This document shows, piece after piece, positions 17,248 to 26,414 of a stretch of DNA of 64,000 nt (its first letter is position 1; each line of letters starts with the position of its first letter). Source of the DNA: Planctomycetota bacterium (GTDB lineage Bacteria; Planctomycetota; UBA1135; GCA-002686595). Made by a program: the position numbers and the translations under genes. Under the pieces are notes generated by a model that saw only the letters and a list, made by a program, of their open reading frames with translations, was not told where the DNA came from and searched no databases. Location: the NCBI GenBank assembly GCA_028278425.1, contig JANQEJ010000345.1, positions 1 through 64,000 of the forward strand, in the 5' to 3' direction.

Positions 17248-18536
17248 GCGCCGTTCCTCGCGGGGAGGCGCAGCGAAAAGGTCGCGCCGCGCGGGGAGTC
17301 GACGAGACGCACCTCGCCGCCGTGGTCCGCGGCGACCTGCGCGACGACGGCGAGGCCGAGCCCGCTGCCGGACTGTGTGCCCTCGCGCGCGGCGCTGCCG
17401 CGATAGAACGGTTCGAAGATTCGCGCTCGCTCGCCCGCGGCGACGCCGGATCCCTCGTCGGCCACCTCGAGAGCGAGCACGCCGCGGTCGCGCCGCGCGG
17501 CGCTCACGCGCACCGTTTGACCGTCGGGTCCGTACTTGATCGCGTTGTCGATCAGGTTCTCGAGCGCGGAGGTCAAGGCGGCGCGATCGCCGTGCACCTC
17601 GAGATTGGGCTCGACGTTCCGCTCGAGCTCGAACGTTCGCCGGTCGCGCCAGTGGCGGCAGCCCTCGAACGCCTCCTCCACGAGCTGCGCGACATCGACG
17701 TTCTCGCGCTTCGCGGGCTCGGCGTCGTTCGCGAAGCGCAATACGCGCTCGACGCGCGCCCCGACGCGCTCGATCTCGCGCCCGATCAAGGCGCCGTACT
17801 CCCTGGCCTTTCCCGGGTCGTTCGCAATGCCCTCTTCGAGGTTCGACGCCGCGGTCCGGATGACGGTGAGCGGCGTCCGCAGCTCGTGCGACACGCCGGC
17901 GACGAAGAGAAGCTCCTTCTCCGCGAGCTTTCGCGCGCGGCGCTCGCCGAGAAAGAGGAGCGCGACGCCCCCGACGAGCACGGACAGGAGCAATCCGCCG
18001 ACGACGAGATTCTGCACGCGGCCGCGCGCCATCACCGCCTCGAGGCTGCCGCCGCGGTGGCTCGCGACGACGTGCCAGCGAGCGGGCGCCGCGGTGAGCG
18101 GCACTTCGACCTGCTGCCAGCCCCCGCCCTCCGCACCGTCCTCGTTTCCAAAGAACCCCACCCAGTTGCCTCCCTCGACGAAGACCGGCGCGCTTGCAAC
18201 CGGAGGGTCGTCGTCGCCGGGCTCGTCCCCGTGGGAGCGATACAGGGCGCTTCCGTCGTCCCCGACGATCTCGACGCGATACGTCGCGAGCGCATCCGCT
18301 CCGAGCGCACGCTCGATCGCGGCCTCGACCGCGTCGGGCGACACGTCTTCGGGACGCACGCCGGCCTCGTCCAGCTCGTCGGCAATCCTCACGACCCCGC
18401 GTTCGAGCGTGCGCCGCACTTGCTCGCTTCGCGCGTCCTCGAGCTGGCCGAGCCAGCGCACCTGCAGACCGACCAGCGCCGCCAGCACGGGGACGAGGAC
18501 CAGGGCGATCAACAGCGGAGCCTTCGGCAGAGCCAC
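17244..18536 (-). CDS. Membrane sensor histidine kinase
   Basis: 430 residues: helix 1 at about 8-28, an extracytoplasmic sensor of roughly 145 residues, helix 2 at about 177-197, then DHp and ATPase domains. The H-box is GVSHELRTPL with His217. The N-box is ENLIDNAIKYG and the G-boxes are DEGSGV and GSGLGLAVVAQVA. The sensor domain is not a recognised family and contains an acidic GDEPGDDD stretch. GTG 18536 follows a TAGAGT hexamer by 6 nt, pointing to a leaderless message. It is cotranscribed and coupled with the response regulator. Confidence 0.95.
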   Translation of the reverse strand: MALPKAPLLIALVLVPVLAALVGLQVRWLGQLEDARSEQVRRTLERGVVRIADELDEAGVRPEDVSPDAVEAAIERALGADALATYRVEIVGDDGSALYRSHGDEPGDDDPPVASAPVFVEGGNWVGFFGNEDGAEGGGWQQVEVPLTAAPARWHVVASHRGGSLEAVMARGRVQNLVVGGLLLSVLVGGVALLFLGERRARKLAEKELLFVAGVSHELRTPLTVIRTAASNLEEGIANDPGKAREYGALIGREIERVGARVERVLRFANDAEPAKRENVDVAQLVEEAFEGCRHWRDRRTFELERNVEPNLEVHGDRAALTSALENLIDNAIKYGPDGQTVRVSAARRDRGVLALEVADEGSGVAAGERARIFEPFYRGSAAREGTQSGSGLGLAVVAQVAADHGGEVRLVDSPRGATFSLRLPARNGA

Positions 18537-18542
18537 GACCTC

Positions 18543-18548
18543 ACTCTA
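18543..18548 (-). promoter_or_regulatory. -10 hexamer (TAGAGT) 6 nt before GTG 18536
   Basis: Minus-strand TAGAGT then 6 nt then the histidine kinase start. No ribosome binding site is visible between them. Confidence 0.55.
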
Positions 18549-18723
18549 CGCGCGCCAGGAGTGAAACGCGGATTGCGGCGGCAAGGGATAACGAGGTCTT
18601 AACGCGTGGCAGCGGTTGGACGCGTCACGCGCGAAGAAGCGATGTGCGAACCGCGGTGACGAGTCCGCCCTGCTCCGTACAGCGTCGTCGAGCGCCTCCA
18701 GCTATGGTCGCGCCTCTTGCCGC

Positions 18724-18744
18724 CGGGAGCTCGCTTGGCTCCCG
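18724..18744 (+). promoter_or_regulatory. Hairpin in the 5' leader of the secreted duplicated protein
   Basis: Perfect 7-bp stem (CGGGAGC / GCTCCCG) with a 7-nt loop, 19 nt before the strong AAGGAGG ribosome binding site at 18764-18770. It may stabilise the message; a TATGGT hexamer at 18703-18708 could be the promoter. Confidence 0.35.
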
Positions 18745-18777
18745 ACGCTCTTTGGCACCCAGTAAGGAGGATTCGCC

Positions 18778-19512
18778 ATGAAGAGCAGCATTCGCAAGCT
18801 CGTCCTGCAACTCGTCATTCTCGGAGGAGGAGCCGGATGGCTGCTCCTCTCGATGGGCGCGTCGCCCGCCGCGCCACCGCCCCAGGGAGAGGGCGGGTCG
18901 TTCCAGATCCGCGGCGTCCCCACTCCCAGCCAGATGGTCTACGTCGTCGGGGGCCCCTACGTCGTCCCAACGGGAAAGACGCTCGTCGTGACCGGCCTCA
19001 CCGGCAGCGCGATCCTCTCCTTCAACGGCCAACAGGTCATGAGCCTGAACGACGCGTTCGGCAACGGGATCACCGCGATCCCTCCCGGTGTTGCCGCGCC
19101 GCAGGGAACCAACGTCGAGCTTGCGGTTCCGACCGGCTTCCTCAACATTCCCGTGTTGACGGGATACCTGGATGATGGTCCGGGAGTCGGACTCGAGGTC
19201 GGCGGCTTCCCCAACGCGGACCAGATGGTCCGGCTCACCGGCGAGGGACCCTTCGTCGTCCCCGCCGGCTTCCAGTTCGTGGTCACCGGGCTGGCTGGAA
19301 CGGGCGATCAGTTCGGCATCGGCCCCTTCGAGGTCGGCCTCCAGCTCAACGGTCAGGAGATCGTCACGGACACGCTTACCGACGGCATCATTCCGGTTCC
19401 GCCCGGCGTGGTCGCCGGGCCGGGCACGGTGATCACGACGAACTGCGGAGCCTTCGGGCCGTGCCAACCCGGCGCCGTTCCGGTCTTGCTCGGCTACGCC
19501 ACCGGAGTCTGA
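18778..19512 (+). CDS. Secreted protein with an internally duplicated ~100-residue domain, function unknown
   Basis: 244 residues with a signal peptide or signal anchor (about residues 8-30). The mature part holds two copies of a beta-rich module: copy 1 around QMVYVVGGPYVVPTGKTLVV and copy 2 around QMVRLTGEGPFVVPAGFQFV. The two share TGLxG and IPVPPGV/AIPPGV phrases. No catalytic motif is visible. It has the best Shine-Dalgarno in the window (AAGGAGG, 7 nt spacing), suggesting high expression, perhaps of a surface or structural protein. Family not recognised. Confidence 0.7.
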   Translation: MKSSIRKLVLQLVILGGGAGWLLLSMGASPAAPPPQGEGGSFQIRGVPTPSQMVYVVGGPYVVPTGKTLVVTGLTGSAILSFNGQQVMSLNDAFGNGITAIPPGVAAPQGTNVELAVPTGFLNIPVLTGYLDDGPGVGLEVGGFPNADQMVRLTGEGPFVVPAGFQFVVTGLAGTGDQFGIGPFEVGLQLNGQEIVTDTLTDGIIPVPPGVVAGPGTVITTNCGAFGPCQPGAVPVLLGYATGV

Positions 19513-19519
19513 AGCCCGC

Positions 19520-20473
19520 CTAGAGCGGAAGCTCCGTGCCGATTCCGCGTTCGCGCGCGCTCCGGTAGATCCGGATCGCCGTCGCGACGTCGTCGAGCGC
19601 GATGCCGAGGTTCATCGCGAGGGTGCGCTCGTCCGCGCTCTCGCGGCCGGGCTTCTTGCCGCAGACGATCTCGCCGAGCTCCGAGTCGGCGATGGGCGTG
19701 TCGGCGAAGTAGCCGACGGTGCGGTAGTACTCCATCTGCGGCAGATCGTCGGTGACCAGCCGGTCGAACGCGCGCAGCGCGGCGCCGTGGAAGTAGGAAT
19801 CGAAGTCGACGGCGCTCGCGAAGACGCCGGGGCTCAGCCAATCAGCCTCGATCGTGGGCTCGGGGTGCTTCAGGATCGGGCCGCTCGTCACGACGAGGTC
19901 CATGCCCTCGACGGCGTCGCGGGCGGAGTCGACGACCTCGACGTCGAGCAACTGTTCCGCGGCGAAGGCCTCCGCCGCCTCGCGACACACGTCGAAAGCG
20001 CGCACGCTCTTCAGGTCGAAGACGGTCGCGAGAGCTTCGAGGTTGCTCCGGCCCTGCACGCCGCAGGCGAGGATCCCGACCGTCGAGCTCTCCGGCCGCG
20101 CGAGGTACTTGGCCGCGACCGCCGTCGCGGCTCCGGTGCGCTTCGCGGTGATCCACGTGCAGTCCATCACCGCGAGCGGCAGCCCCGTCTCCGGGTCGTT
20201 CAGGATCATCAGCCCGGTCACGTACGGAAGTCCCTGCGTCTGGTTCTCGGGGAAGCCCGACACCCATTTCATCCCGGCGGCGCCGAGCGACGGGATGTAG
20301 GCGGGCATCGCGTGGATGAACGCGTCGGGTCGCGGGTGGATCCCGGGCTTCGGCGGCATCTCGACGCGGCCCTCGCCCTTCTCGCGGAACATCTCCTCGA
20401 GCGCGGACACGACGTCCTTCATTGGAAGGCCGACGCGCTCGACGTCGGCGCGGGAGAGGTAGAGGACGTTCAG
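19520..20473 (-). CDS. Ornithine cyclodeaminase / mu-crystallin family protein
   Basis: 317 residues from the proposed CTG start. It has the Rossmann NAD(P) motif VGILACGVQGRSNLEAL and the substrate region ITAKRTGAATAVAAKYLA, both diagnostic of the family. That family includes ornithine cyclodeaminase, ketimine and pyrroline-2-carboxylate reductases, and alanine dehydrogenase, so the exact reaction is open. Homology would normally begin near NVLYLSRADVERVG, but no ATG or GTG exists there. A CTG at 20473 overlaps the upstream gene's stop (CTGA) and has AAGGAG 8 nt before it. The next ATG is at 20422, giving 300 residues and clipping the N-terminus. Coupled to the toroid/propeller gene. Confidence 0.85.
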   Translation of the reverse strand: MNVLYLSRADVERVGLPMKDVVSALEEMFREKGEGRVEMPPKPGIHPRPDAFIHAMPAYIPSLGAAGMKWVSGFPENQTQGLPYVTGLMILNDPETGLPLAVMDCTWITAKRTGAATAVAAKYLARPESSTVGILACGVQGRSNLEALATVFDLKSVRAFDVCREAAEAFAAEQLLDVEVVDSARDAVEGMDLVVTSGPILKHPEPTIEADWLSPGVFASAVDFDSYFHGAALRAFDRLVTDDLPQMEYYRTVGYFADTPIADSELGEIVCGKKPGRESADERTLAMNLGIALDDVATAIRIYRSARERGIGTELPL

Positions 20474-23232
20474 TCCTCGGGCTCCTTCTCGAGCAGCTCC
20501 CGGATCTTCTCCGGGAGGTCGAAGACCGTCTCGTCGACGGCGTCGAGCTCGACCGTCTCGATGCGCCAGGTCTCCTCGATGCCGGTGTCCTGCACGAAGT
20601 ACTTCTCGAGCGTGGGCAGGAGCACGCCGTCGAAGGGCTTGTAGTCGTCGAAGATCGCGATCGACTCGGTCGGACCGTCGCGGCCGACGAGAAGGCCGGT
20701 CTCCACGGAGAAGTAGACCGAGCGCTCCGTGCCCTCCGCCGTGACGGCGTCGACGCGCCAGCACGGCCGCCCGGCGAGCTCGACCTGCCCGTGCGTCTTC
20801 ATCGAACGGTAGCGTTCGGCGTAGGTCGCCGCGGCGTAGAAGTCGCTCGTCTCGCGGTACTCGCGCCGAACCTCATCGGTGCTGAGCTTGTTGCCGTAGA
20901 ACGCGTTGAGCTCGTAGGCGACCTCGCCGTCGAAGACGCGCGTGATGTGGCCCGGCATGCCGGTGGGAGCCTGGAAGCGACGCCACACGCGGTTGGGCGC
21001 CATGCGCTGGATCTCGAACTCGACCGGCTTGAAGCCGACCGCGCGCATCTCGAAGGTGCCGGTCAGGCGCATCGAAGTGTGCTTGCGCAGCGCGTCCTCG
21101 CCGCCGATCGCCGTGAGGTGACCGGCGAAGAGCGCGGAAGCCTCGGGCAGGTTCCCTTCGGGCGCGACGGGCGCCGCGGCGGCGATCGGCGCGCTCGCGC
21201 GGTGGTCGCGGCAGATCAGCTCTCCCAGGCTGCTGCGCACGTAGATGCGCCCGTTCGCGATCACCGGCGGCGACCAGAAGGTCCCCTCCTCGAAGAGCTT
21301 TGCGCGCGAGAGCTCGCGAAACTCCTCGGACGTAGCCTCGGCGACGATGAGCTCGCCGCGGGAGCTCGTCAGGATCAGCCGGTCGCCGGCGGCGACGACG
21401 GAGCCGTTGCCGAGGCCGCGCTTGCGCCAGCGCTCCTCGCCCTCGAGGTCGATGCACTTGAGCATCGACTCGTCGAACCCGAAGAGGTGGCCGCCGACGA
21501 GGACGCAGCCGGCCATCTTGTTGCGCATGCGGCGCGTGTGCCAAATCTGTTGCACTTCGTCGCCATCGAAGGCGAAGAGCGAGCCGCCGCGCTCGTACGC
21601 GGTCGAGATGAAGATGCGATCGCCGACGACGACCGGCGTCGCCGCGTTGACGCCGCGCCCGCCCTTGTTCCACGGCGTCTCGTAGAGCTCCGCCCCGCAG
21701 GTGAAGTCGAGCACCTTGAGCGCCTGCTCGGTCAAGACCGCCAGGCGCGGCATGCCGCCGAGCTCGAACGGAGCGGGCGTGGAATACATCGCCCCCATCA
21801 ACTTGGTGCGCCAGCGGAGCTTCGCGGTCTCGGCGTCGAGCGCGAGGACCCTCCCCACGTTGACGATGACGAGCCCGTCCTGCACGAGCGGCGAGCCAGC
21901 GAAGCCGTAGCGGCCCGGATTCGTGCCCGCCTCGTCCGCCGCGTCGAACTTCCAGTGAACCTCGCCCGTGCGCGCGTCGAAGCAGTAAAGCTCGCCGACG
22001 CGCGTCGTCATGTAGACCCGGTCGCCGGCGACCGTCGGCGTGGAGAGCGTTCCGCCGGTGTGCTCGTTCGCGTAGATCTCCGCCGGGCGGGAATGGGTCC
22101 AGAGCTCGCCGCCCGTCCGCTCGTCAAAGCAGTAGAGCGTGTCGGTACCGCTCTCGGCGTCGTGGCCCTGCACGTAGACGCGACCCGCCGCCACCGACGG
22201 GCACGAGTAGCCGAGCCCGACCCGGCGAGACCACAGCGTCGTCCCTTCCGCGGACCATCGCGTCTCCTTCGACACGCCGTCGCGGTCGGGGCCGCGCCAT
22301 TGCGGCCAGTCGTGCTCCCCCGGCGAAGCCGGCTCGGTCGCGAGCAGCGCGATGACGGCCCATGCGGTCCCCCAGTAGCACGACGTGTGGAGGAACCCCT
22401 CATGGTGCTCGAGCGTCGTCCGCACGTTCCACGAGCCGTCCGCGAGCTGCGTTTCGACGAGGAAGGCTCTGGCGCGCTCCTTCGCCTGCGGTTGGTTCTC
22501 GTAGGCGAGCGCGTAGAGCGCCTGCCCCGTCCCGAAGGCGTCGCTCTCCTCCCCATCGAGCCAAGCCCACCCGCCGTCCTCGTTCTGGCGCTCGAGGAGC
22601 TCTTCGAGCCAGGCGTCGGCGATCTCCATCTGTCCGGTGCTGCGCGCGTAAAGAAGCTCGACGACGACCTTCTCGTTGGTGACCGGCTCCACGTCGGGTC
22701 CCGAGATGGGCGTTCGCTCGAGCGGTGCGTCCACCGCGCTCAACGCGAGGTGGGTCCAGAGCGTCGTGACCGCGTCCGTCTCCGCATTGGGCCGCCGCTG
22801 GTACGTGAGCTGGCCGCCGGCGCTCCAACCGCCTTCCTCGTTGCGCTTGCCGGCGATGCGTGCGACGAGATCCGTCCGGACCGCCGCCGGGTCGTCCGCG
22901 AAACGCGCGGAACCGGCGAGAAGGAGCTGGCCGAACGTGTCGACGTCGCCGCCGGGGTTCTCGAGCGACCAGCGGTTCCAATCGGCGAGCCGCTCGTCCA
23001 CCTCGAAGCCGCGCTCCTCCGCGGCGTTCATGCTCCAGAGCAGGAACGGGATCTGGTGGCACGACACGCAACCGTGCTCGTCGATCCAGGCCTGCCCGTG
23101 CTCCGCGAGCCAGGGCAGGCTTCGCTCGACGGCGGCGTGGACGTCGTCGCTCGCGTCGCGGCTCGGGGCGGCCGCGGCGAGCAGAAGGAGGAGCGGAACG
23201 CTCCCGAGAAGCGTGGCGCGCGGGGCAAGCAT
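20470..23232 (-). CDS. Exported fusion: alpha-toroid (terpene-cyclase/prenyltransferase-like) with CxxCH, PQQ-type beta-propeller, C-terminal LolA-like domain
   Basis: 920 residues. A signal peptide (1-25) precedes a helical toroid (about 30-320) with repeats of the form NEEGGWSAGGQLTY, NEDGGWAWLDG and LADGSWNVRT. A single haem-binding CVSCH lies at residues 55-59. Residues about 325-680 are a quinoprotein-like beta-propeller (WPQWRGPDRDGVSKETRW, then repeated YCFDARTGEVHWKF blades). Residues about 690-920 resemble outer-membrane lipoprotein-sorting or LolA-like domains (AIGGEDALRKHTSMRLTGTF ... FDDYKPFDGVLLPT). The roles of such proteins are unknown; periplasmic redox or lipid handling is a guess. 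ATG 23232 is preferred because TAGCAT lies 7 nt before it; ATG 23241 is the alternative. Confidence 0.8.
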   Translation of the reverse strand: MLAPRATLLGSVPLLLLLAAAAPSRDASDDVHAAVERSLPWLAEHGQAWIDEHGCVSCHQIPFLLWSMNAAEERGFEVDERLADWNRWSLENPGGDVDTFGQLLLAGSARFADDPAAVRTDLVARIAGKRNEEGGWSAGGQLTYQRRPNAETDAVTTLWTHLALSAVDAPLERTPISGPDVEPVTNEKVVVELLYARSTGQMEIADAWLEELLERQNEDGGWAWLDGEESDAFGTGQALYALAYENQPQAKERARAFLVETQLADGSWNVRTTLEHHEGFLHTSCYWGTAWAVIALLATEPASPGEHDWPQWRGPDRDGVSKETRWSAEGTTLWSRRVGLGYSCPSVAAGRVYVQGHDAESGTDTLYCFDERTGGELWTHSRPAEIYANEHTGGTLSTPTVAGDRVYMTTRVGELYCFDARTGEVHWKFDAADEAGTNPGRYGFAGSPLVQDGLVIVNVGRVLALDAETAKLRWRTKLMGAMYSTPAPFELGGMPRLAVLTEQALKVLDFTCGAELYETPWNKGGRGVNAATPVVVGDRIFISTAYERGGSLFAFDGDEVQQIWHTRRMRNKMAGCVLVGGHLFGFDESMLKCIDLEGEERWRKRGLGNGSVVAAGDRLILTSSRGELIVAEATSEEFRELSRAKLFEEGTFWSPPVIANGRIYVRSSLGELICRDHRASAPIAAAAPVAPEGNLPEASALFAGHLTAIGGEDALRKHTSMRLTGTFEMRAVGFKPVEFEIQRMAPNRVWRRFQAPTGMPGHITRVFDGEVAYELNAFYGNKLSTDEVRREYRETSDFYAAATYAERYRSMKTHGQVELAGRPCWRVDAVTAEGTERSVYFSVETGLLVGRDGPTESIAIFDDYKPFDGVLLPTLEKYFVQDTGIEETWRIETVELDAVDETVFDLPEKIRELLEKEPED

Positions 23233-23239
23233 GGGCGTC

Positions 23240-23245
23240 ATGCTA
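23240..23245 (-). promoter_or_regulatory. -10 hexamer (TAGCAT) 7 nt before ATG 23232
   Basis: The hexamer overlaps an upstream in-frame ATG (23241). If it is the promoter, only ATG 23232 is on the transcript, so it decides the start. Confidence 0.5.
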
Positions 23246-23264
23246 CCCGAGCGCGCCGACGGCG

Positions 23265-26200
23265 CTAGAAGTCGGACTGGAGCTCCGCCGCCTCCCCCGC
23301 CTCGACGTCGGCCGTGCCGAGCGTCGGCCACGCGGGCGGCGGCGTGTCGCCCTCGGGATCGCCGTAGTGCAGGCGTCCCGGCCCGGTCGGGACCGATGCG
23401 TCGAGCGAACCGTCCTCCGCCAGCTTGATCGGGACGCCGGTGAGCCCGTCGGGCTCCTGCACCAGCCAGACGAGCATCGACCGCGGCGGCAGGGCGGCCT
23501 GGTCGATCGCGCCGGTGACCGAGCCGAACTCGAGGCGGTCGGACCACTCGTGTACGGGCTCGGAGAGCTCGAGCATGCGGACGATCATCACGGCGTCGGG
23601 TCCGATGTTCTCGGGTTTCACCATCAGGACGTATGGGCCGGGCGCCGGCGCCACCAGCTCGAAGGTGCCGTCGGCGGCGAGCTTCGTATGGTCGACGTCG
23701 TCGCCGCCGTACGGCTCCTCCTCGGTGCGCTCGCTGAGCGACGCTTCCCAGCCGGCGTACTGCCGACCGTCGATGTCGACACGCCCTTTGAGCACGACGC
23801 TCTCGGCCGAGCGGAAGTCGAGGTCGAACTCCGTCACCTCGCCCTCCACGACAGTGCAGTTGCCCGCCCACACGACGGGAACGCCCGACGAGCTCGTCGA
23901 CGTCGAGCGGTCCGTGGCGGCCGAGCGCTGCACCAGCCATTCGCCGGCGCCCAAGCGATCAAACCGGAAGAAGCCGTCGGGCCCGGTGGTGTACGTCTTG
24001 AGCTCGGGGTCGCCGTTCGTCGCGCCGATGACCCAGCCCGCCGGGCTCGTTCCCGGGGGCAGCAAGACACGGCCCTCGATCGAGCCTCCTTCGGTGAGCT
24101 CGAGCTCGAGGTCGTCGAGGCCTTCCTTTGGATCGATCGCGAGCGGACCGATCTCGGCCGACGCCCAGCCATCTGCGGAGGCGCGGACGAAGTAGTTGCC
24201 CTTGCGGCGCACGGTCAGCGCGAAGGTGCCGGCGTCGCTCGAGGTCGACGTCGCGGACCGTGCGACGCTCATCCGGCGCGGGAAGCCGGCGCTGACGACG
24301 CTCTGCATGAGCTTCTTGGAGCGGAACACCTCCACCCGGGCGCCGGTGAGCGGCTTGTCGTCGGCCGTCACGCGGCCCGTGACGAGCGGCAAGCGCTCGA
24401 GCTCGACGCGGATCGGGTCGGGGACGGTGTCGGCGGTGTAGAGGCCCAGGTCGACGCGCGAGTACCCCTCGGCGAAGATCGACACGACGAACTCGCTCGT
24501 CGGAATCGACAGGCGCACCGGGGCTTCGACCTCGCGAAACCACGGGACCTCCTGCCGCAGGTCGTTGCCCGATCCCTCGACGACGCCGAGCGTGAAGGCG
24601 TCGAGCGAGCGGCTCTCCGCGTCGGTCACGATCACGTCGACGGCGGGCGCTTCCTCGAACTCGAGCACGAGGTCGGCCGTTCCCGGAGGCACGCCGGTCG
24701 CGACGACGCCGCGCCAGCCGGCGATCACGTCCGCGCCGGTGAAGACCTGCCGATCGCCGTCCCACTCCGACGGACCGCCGTGGGCCCACAGGTCGTGCGG
24801 GACGCTCTGCTCGAGTTGGATGCGGAAGCGGCCGAGCTCGTCGATGCGGGCGGTTCGCGTGCGCCGGCCCTCGTCGGCGGCGTACGAGTACCACACGTTC
24901 ACGCCGTCGACCGGCACGCCCGCGGGCATCCGCACGCGCCCGGCGATCTCGAGCTCCGTCGGCGCGGGCTCCAGGCGGATCACGACGCCGTCCTCGACCC
25001 GTCCGGCGGCGATGACGAGCGGCTCCGAGGAATTGTCGCGCAAACCCGGCGCGCCCGCCCACAAACGGACCACGCCCGCGGGCAGCGCGTCGAAGGCGAA
25101 GTCGCCGCGTGCGTCGGTGTGCGCGACCTGGGCCGTCGTCTTGGAGGACGCGAGCGTCTCGACGCCGCTCCAGATGGCCTGCCGCGGCTCGACGACGATG
25201 ACGGAGGCGCCGGGCACGGGGTTTCCGTCCGGATCGAGCACGCTGCCGCGCACCGAACCGCCGCGGACCAGCACGAAGGTGCCGAGGTCGACCTCGGGTC
25301 CGGCCTCGAGCAGGACGTTGCGGCGCAGCGTCATGTAGCCCTCGGCCGCGAGCTCGAGCGTTCGCTCGGCGTCCGCCGGGTCGAAATCGGGCAGGTCGAG
25401 CTCGACGGCGCCTTCTCCGTCCGTCGGGAAGGACGGCCGCGCGGCGAAGCCGACCCGCGCGCCTTCGACCGGCTCGCCGTGCTCGTCGACCACGCTGACG
25501 AGTCCGACGGCTCGCTCTTCGACCGGCGCGGTGGGAATCGCGGCCGCCGGAGCCGGCTCGACCGCAACGCGCGCTTCGCTCACGCCTTCCTTTGGCGGCG
25601 CAACGACCTCGCCGGGATCGGCGAGCTCCGCTTCGGCCCGCTCGACCGCGGCCACCTCGCCCGAGGGCTCGGACGCGGATTGGCGCGGACGCGCGACGAA
25701 GACGACCGCGGCGACGGCGGTCAGGGAGGCGGCGACGATACCGATCACCTTCATGGAGAGAATCCCGTGCAGGGGGAGCGCGGACGCGGCCGCCCATCCC
25801 GGTTGGAGGAGCGGCGCGGCCGCGAGGCTCCAGGCCCTGCGGTTGCCGCCGTAGCGCGCGTCGAGGTCCTTGCGCAGGAGCTCGAGCCCGCGCCGCAGCC
25901 GCGTCTTCACCGTGTCGAGCGGCACGCCCTCGCGGGCCGCGATCTCCCGCGGACCGAGGTCGAGGTAGTACCGCTGGTGGATCGCGGAGCGGTACGGCTC
26001 CGGCAGCGCCTTCAGCGCGGCCGCGACGTGGTGTTGCAGCTCGAACTCGCGCGCCGCGTCGGTCTCCTGCGCCTCCGACCGCGCCGCCCGCCGCTCGCGC
26101 GCGGGGCGCTCGGCCTCGCGCTGGGCAGACTTGCGGGCGAAGTTGCGGACGACGCTGCGCAGCCACGCGGAGAGCGCTTCCACCGAGCGCGGCGGCTCTT

Positions 26201-26336
26201 CGAGCGCGGTCACCCACGCCTGCTGCACCGCGTCCTCGGCGAGATGCTCGTCGGCGACCAGGCCGCGCGCCAGCGCCCGCAACGCGTTGCGGTGCGCCAG
26301 GAGGGTCGGAGCGTCGATGGGCGGGGATTCGGTCAT
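23265..26336 (-). CDS. ECF sigma factor fused to membrane segment and carboxypeptidase-regulatory-like domains
   Basis: 1023 residues. Sigma region 2 lies at about 15-75 (AEDAVQQAWVTALEEPP, LRSVVRNFARKSAQ) and region 4 at about 103-160 (LPEPYRSAIHQRYYLDLGPR, then DTVKTRLRRGLELL). A hydrophobic helix follows at about 197-214. The remainder is a row of CPR/Ig-like modules (GSVRGSVLDPDGNPVPGASV, GSIEGRVLLPPGTSPAGW and others). The layout matches the truncated gene at the left edge and the gene at 54243-56756. An internal ATG at codon 195 (25754) starts a stretch that reads like a signal sequence, but no Shine-Dalgarno precedes it here. The sensed signal is unknown. It is separate from the methyltransferase upstream by 78 nt. 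Confidence 0.9.
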   Translation of the reverse strand: MTESPPIDAPTLLAHRNALRALARGLVADEHLAEDAVQQAWVTALEEPPRSVEALSAWLRSVVRNFARKSAQREAERPARERRAARSEAQETDAAREFELQHHVAAALKALPEPYRSAIHQRYYLDLGPREIAAREGVPLDTVKTRLRRGLELLRKDLDARYGGNRRAWSLAAAPLLQPGWAAASALPLHGILSMKVIGIVAASLTAVAAVVFVARPRQSASEPSGEVAAVERAEAELADPGEVVAPPKEGVSEARVAVEPAPAAAIPTAPVEERAVGLVSVVDEHGEPVEGARVGFAARPSFPTDGEGAVELDLPDFDPADAERTLELAAEGYMTLRRNVLLEAGPEVDLGTFVLVRGGSVRGSVLDPDGNPVPGASVIVVEPRQAIWSGVETLASSKTTAQVAHTDARGDFAFDALPAGVVRLWAGAPGLRDNSSEPLVIAAGRVEDGVVIRLEPAPTELEIAGRVRMPAGVPVDGVNVWYSYAADEGRRTRTARIDELGRFRIQLEQSVPHDLWAHGGPSEWDGDRQVFTGADVIAGWRGVVATGVPPGTADLVLEFEEAPAVDVIVTDAESRSLDAFTLGVVEGSGNDLRQEVPWFREVEAPVRLSIPTSEFVVSIFAEGYSRVDLGLYTADTVPDPIRVELERLPLVTGRVTADDKPLTGARVEVFRSKKLMQSVVSAGFPRRMSVARSATSTSSDAGTFALTVRRKGNYFVRASADGWASAEIGPLAIDPKEGLDDLELELTEGGSIEGRVLLPPGTSPAGWVIGATNGDPELKTYTTGPDGFFRFDRLGAGEWLVQRSAATDRSTSTSSSGVPVVWAGNCTVVEGEVTEFDLDFRSAESVVLKGRVDIDGRQYAGWEASLSERTEEEPYGGDDVDHTKLAADGTFELVAPAPGPYVLMVKPENIGPDAVMIVRMLELSEPVHEWSDRLEFGSVTGAIDQAALPPRSMLVWLVQEPDGLTGVPIKLAEDGSLDASVPTGPGRLHYGDPEGDTPPPAWPTLGTADVEAGEAAELQSDF

Positions 26337-26414
26337 CGCCGGGAGCCGTTGCGGACGGTCCTGGAGATCTTTGGGGAATCCCGTTGGGGTTCGCGAATCG
26401 CGAAAAAGCCGCGG

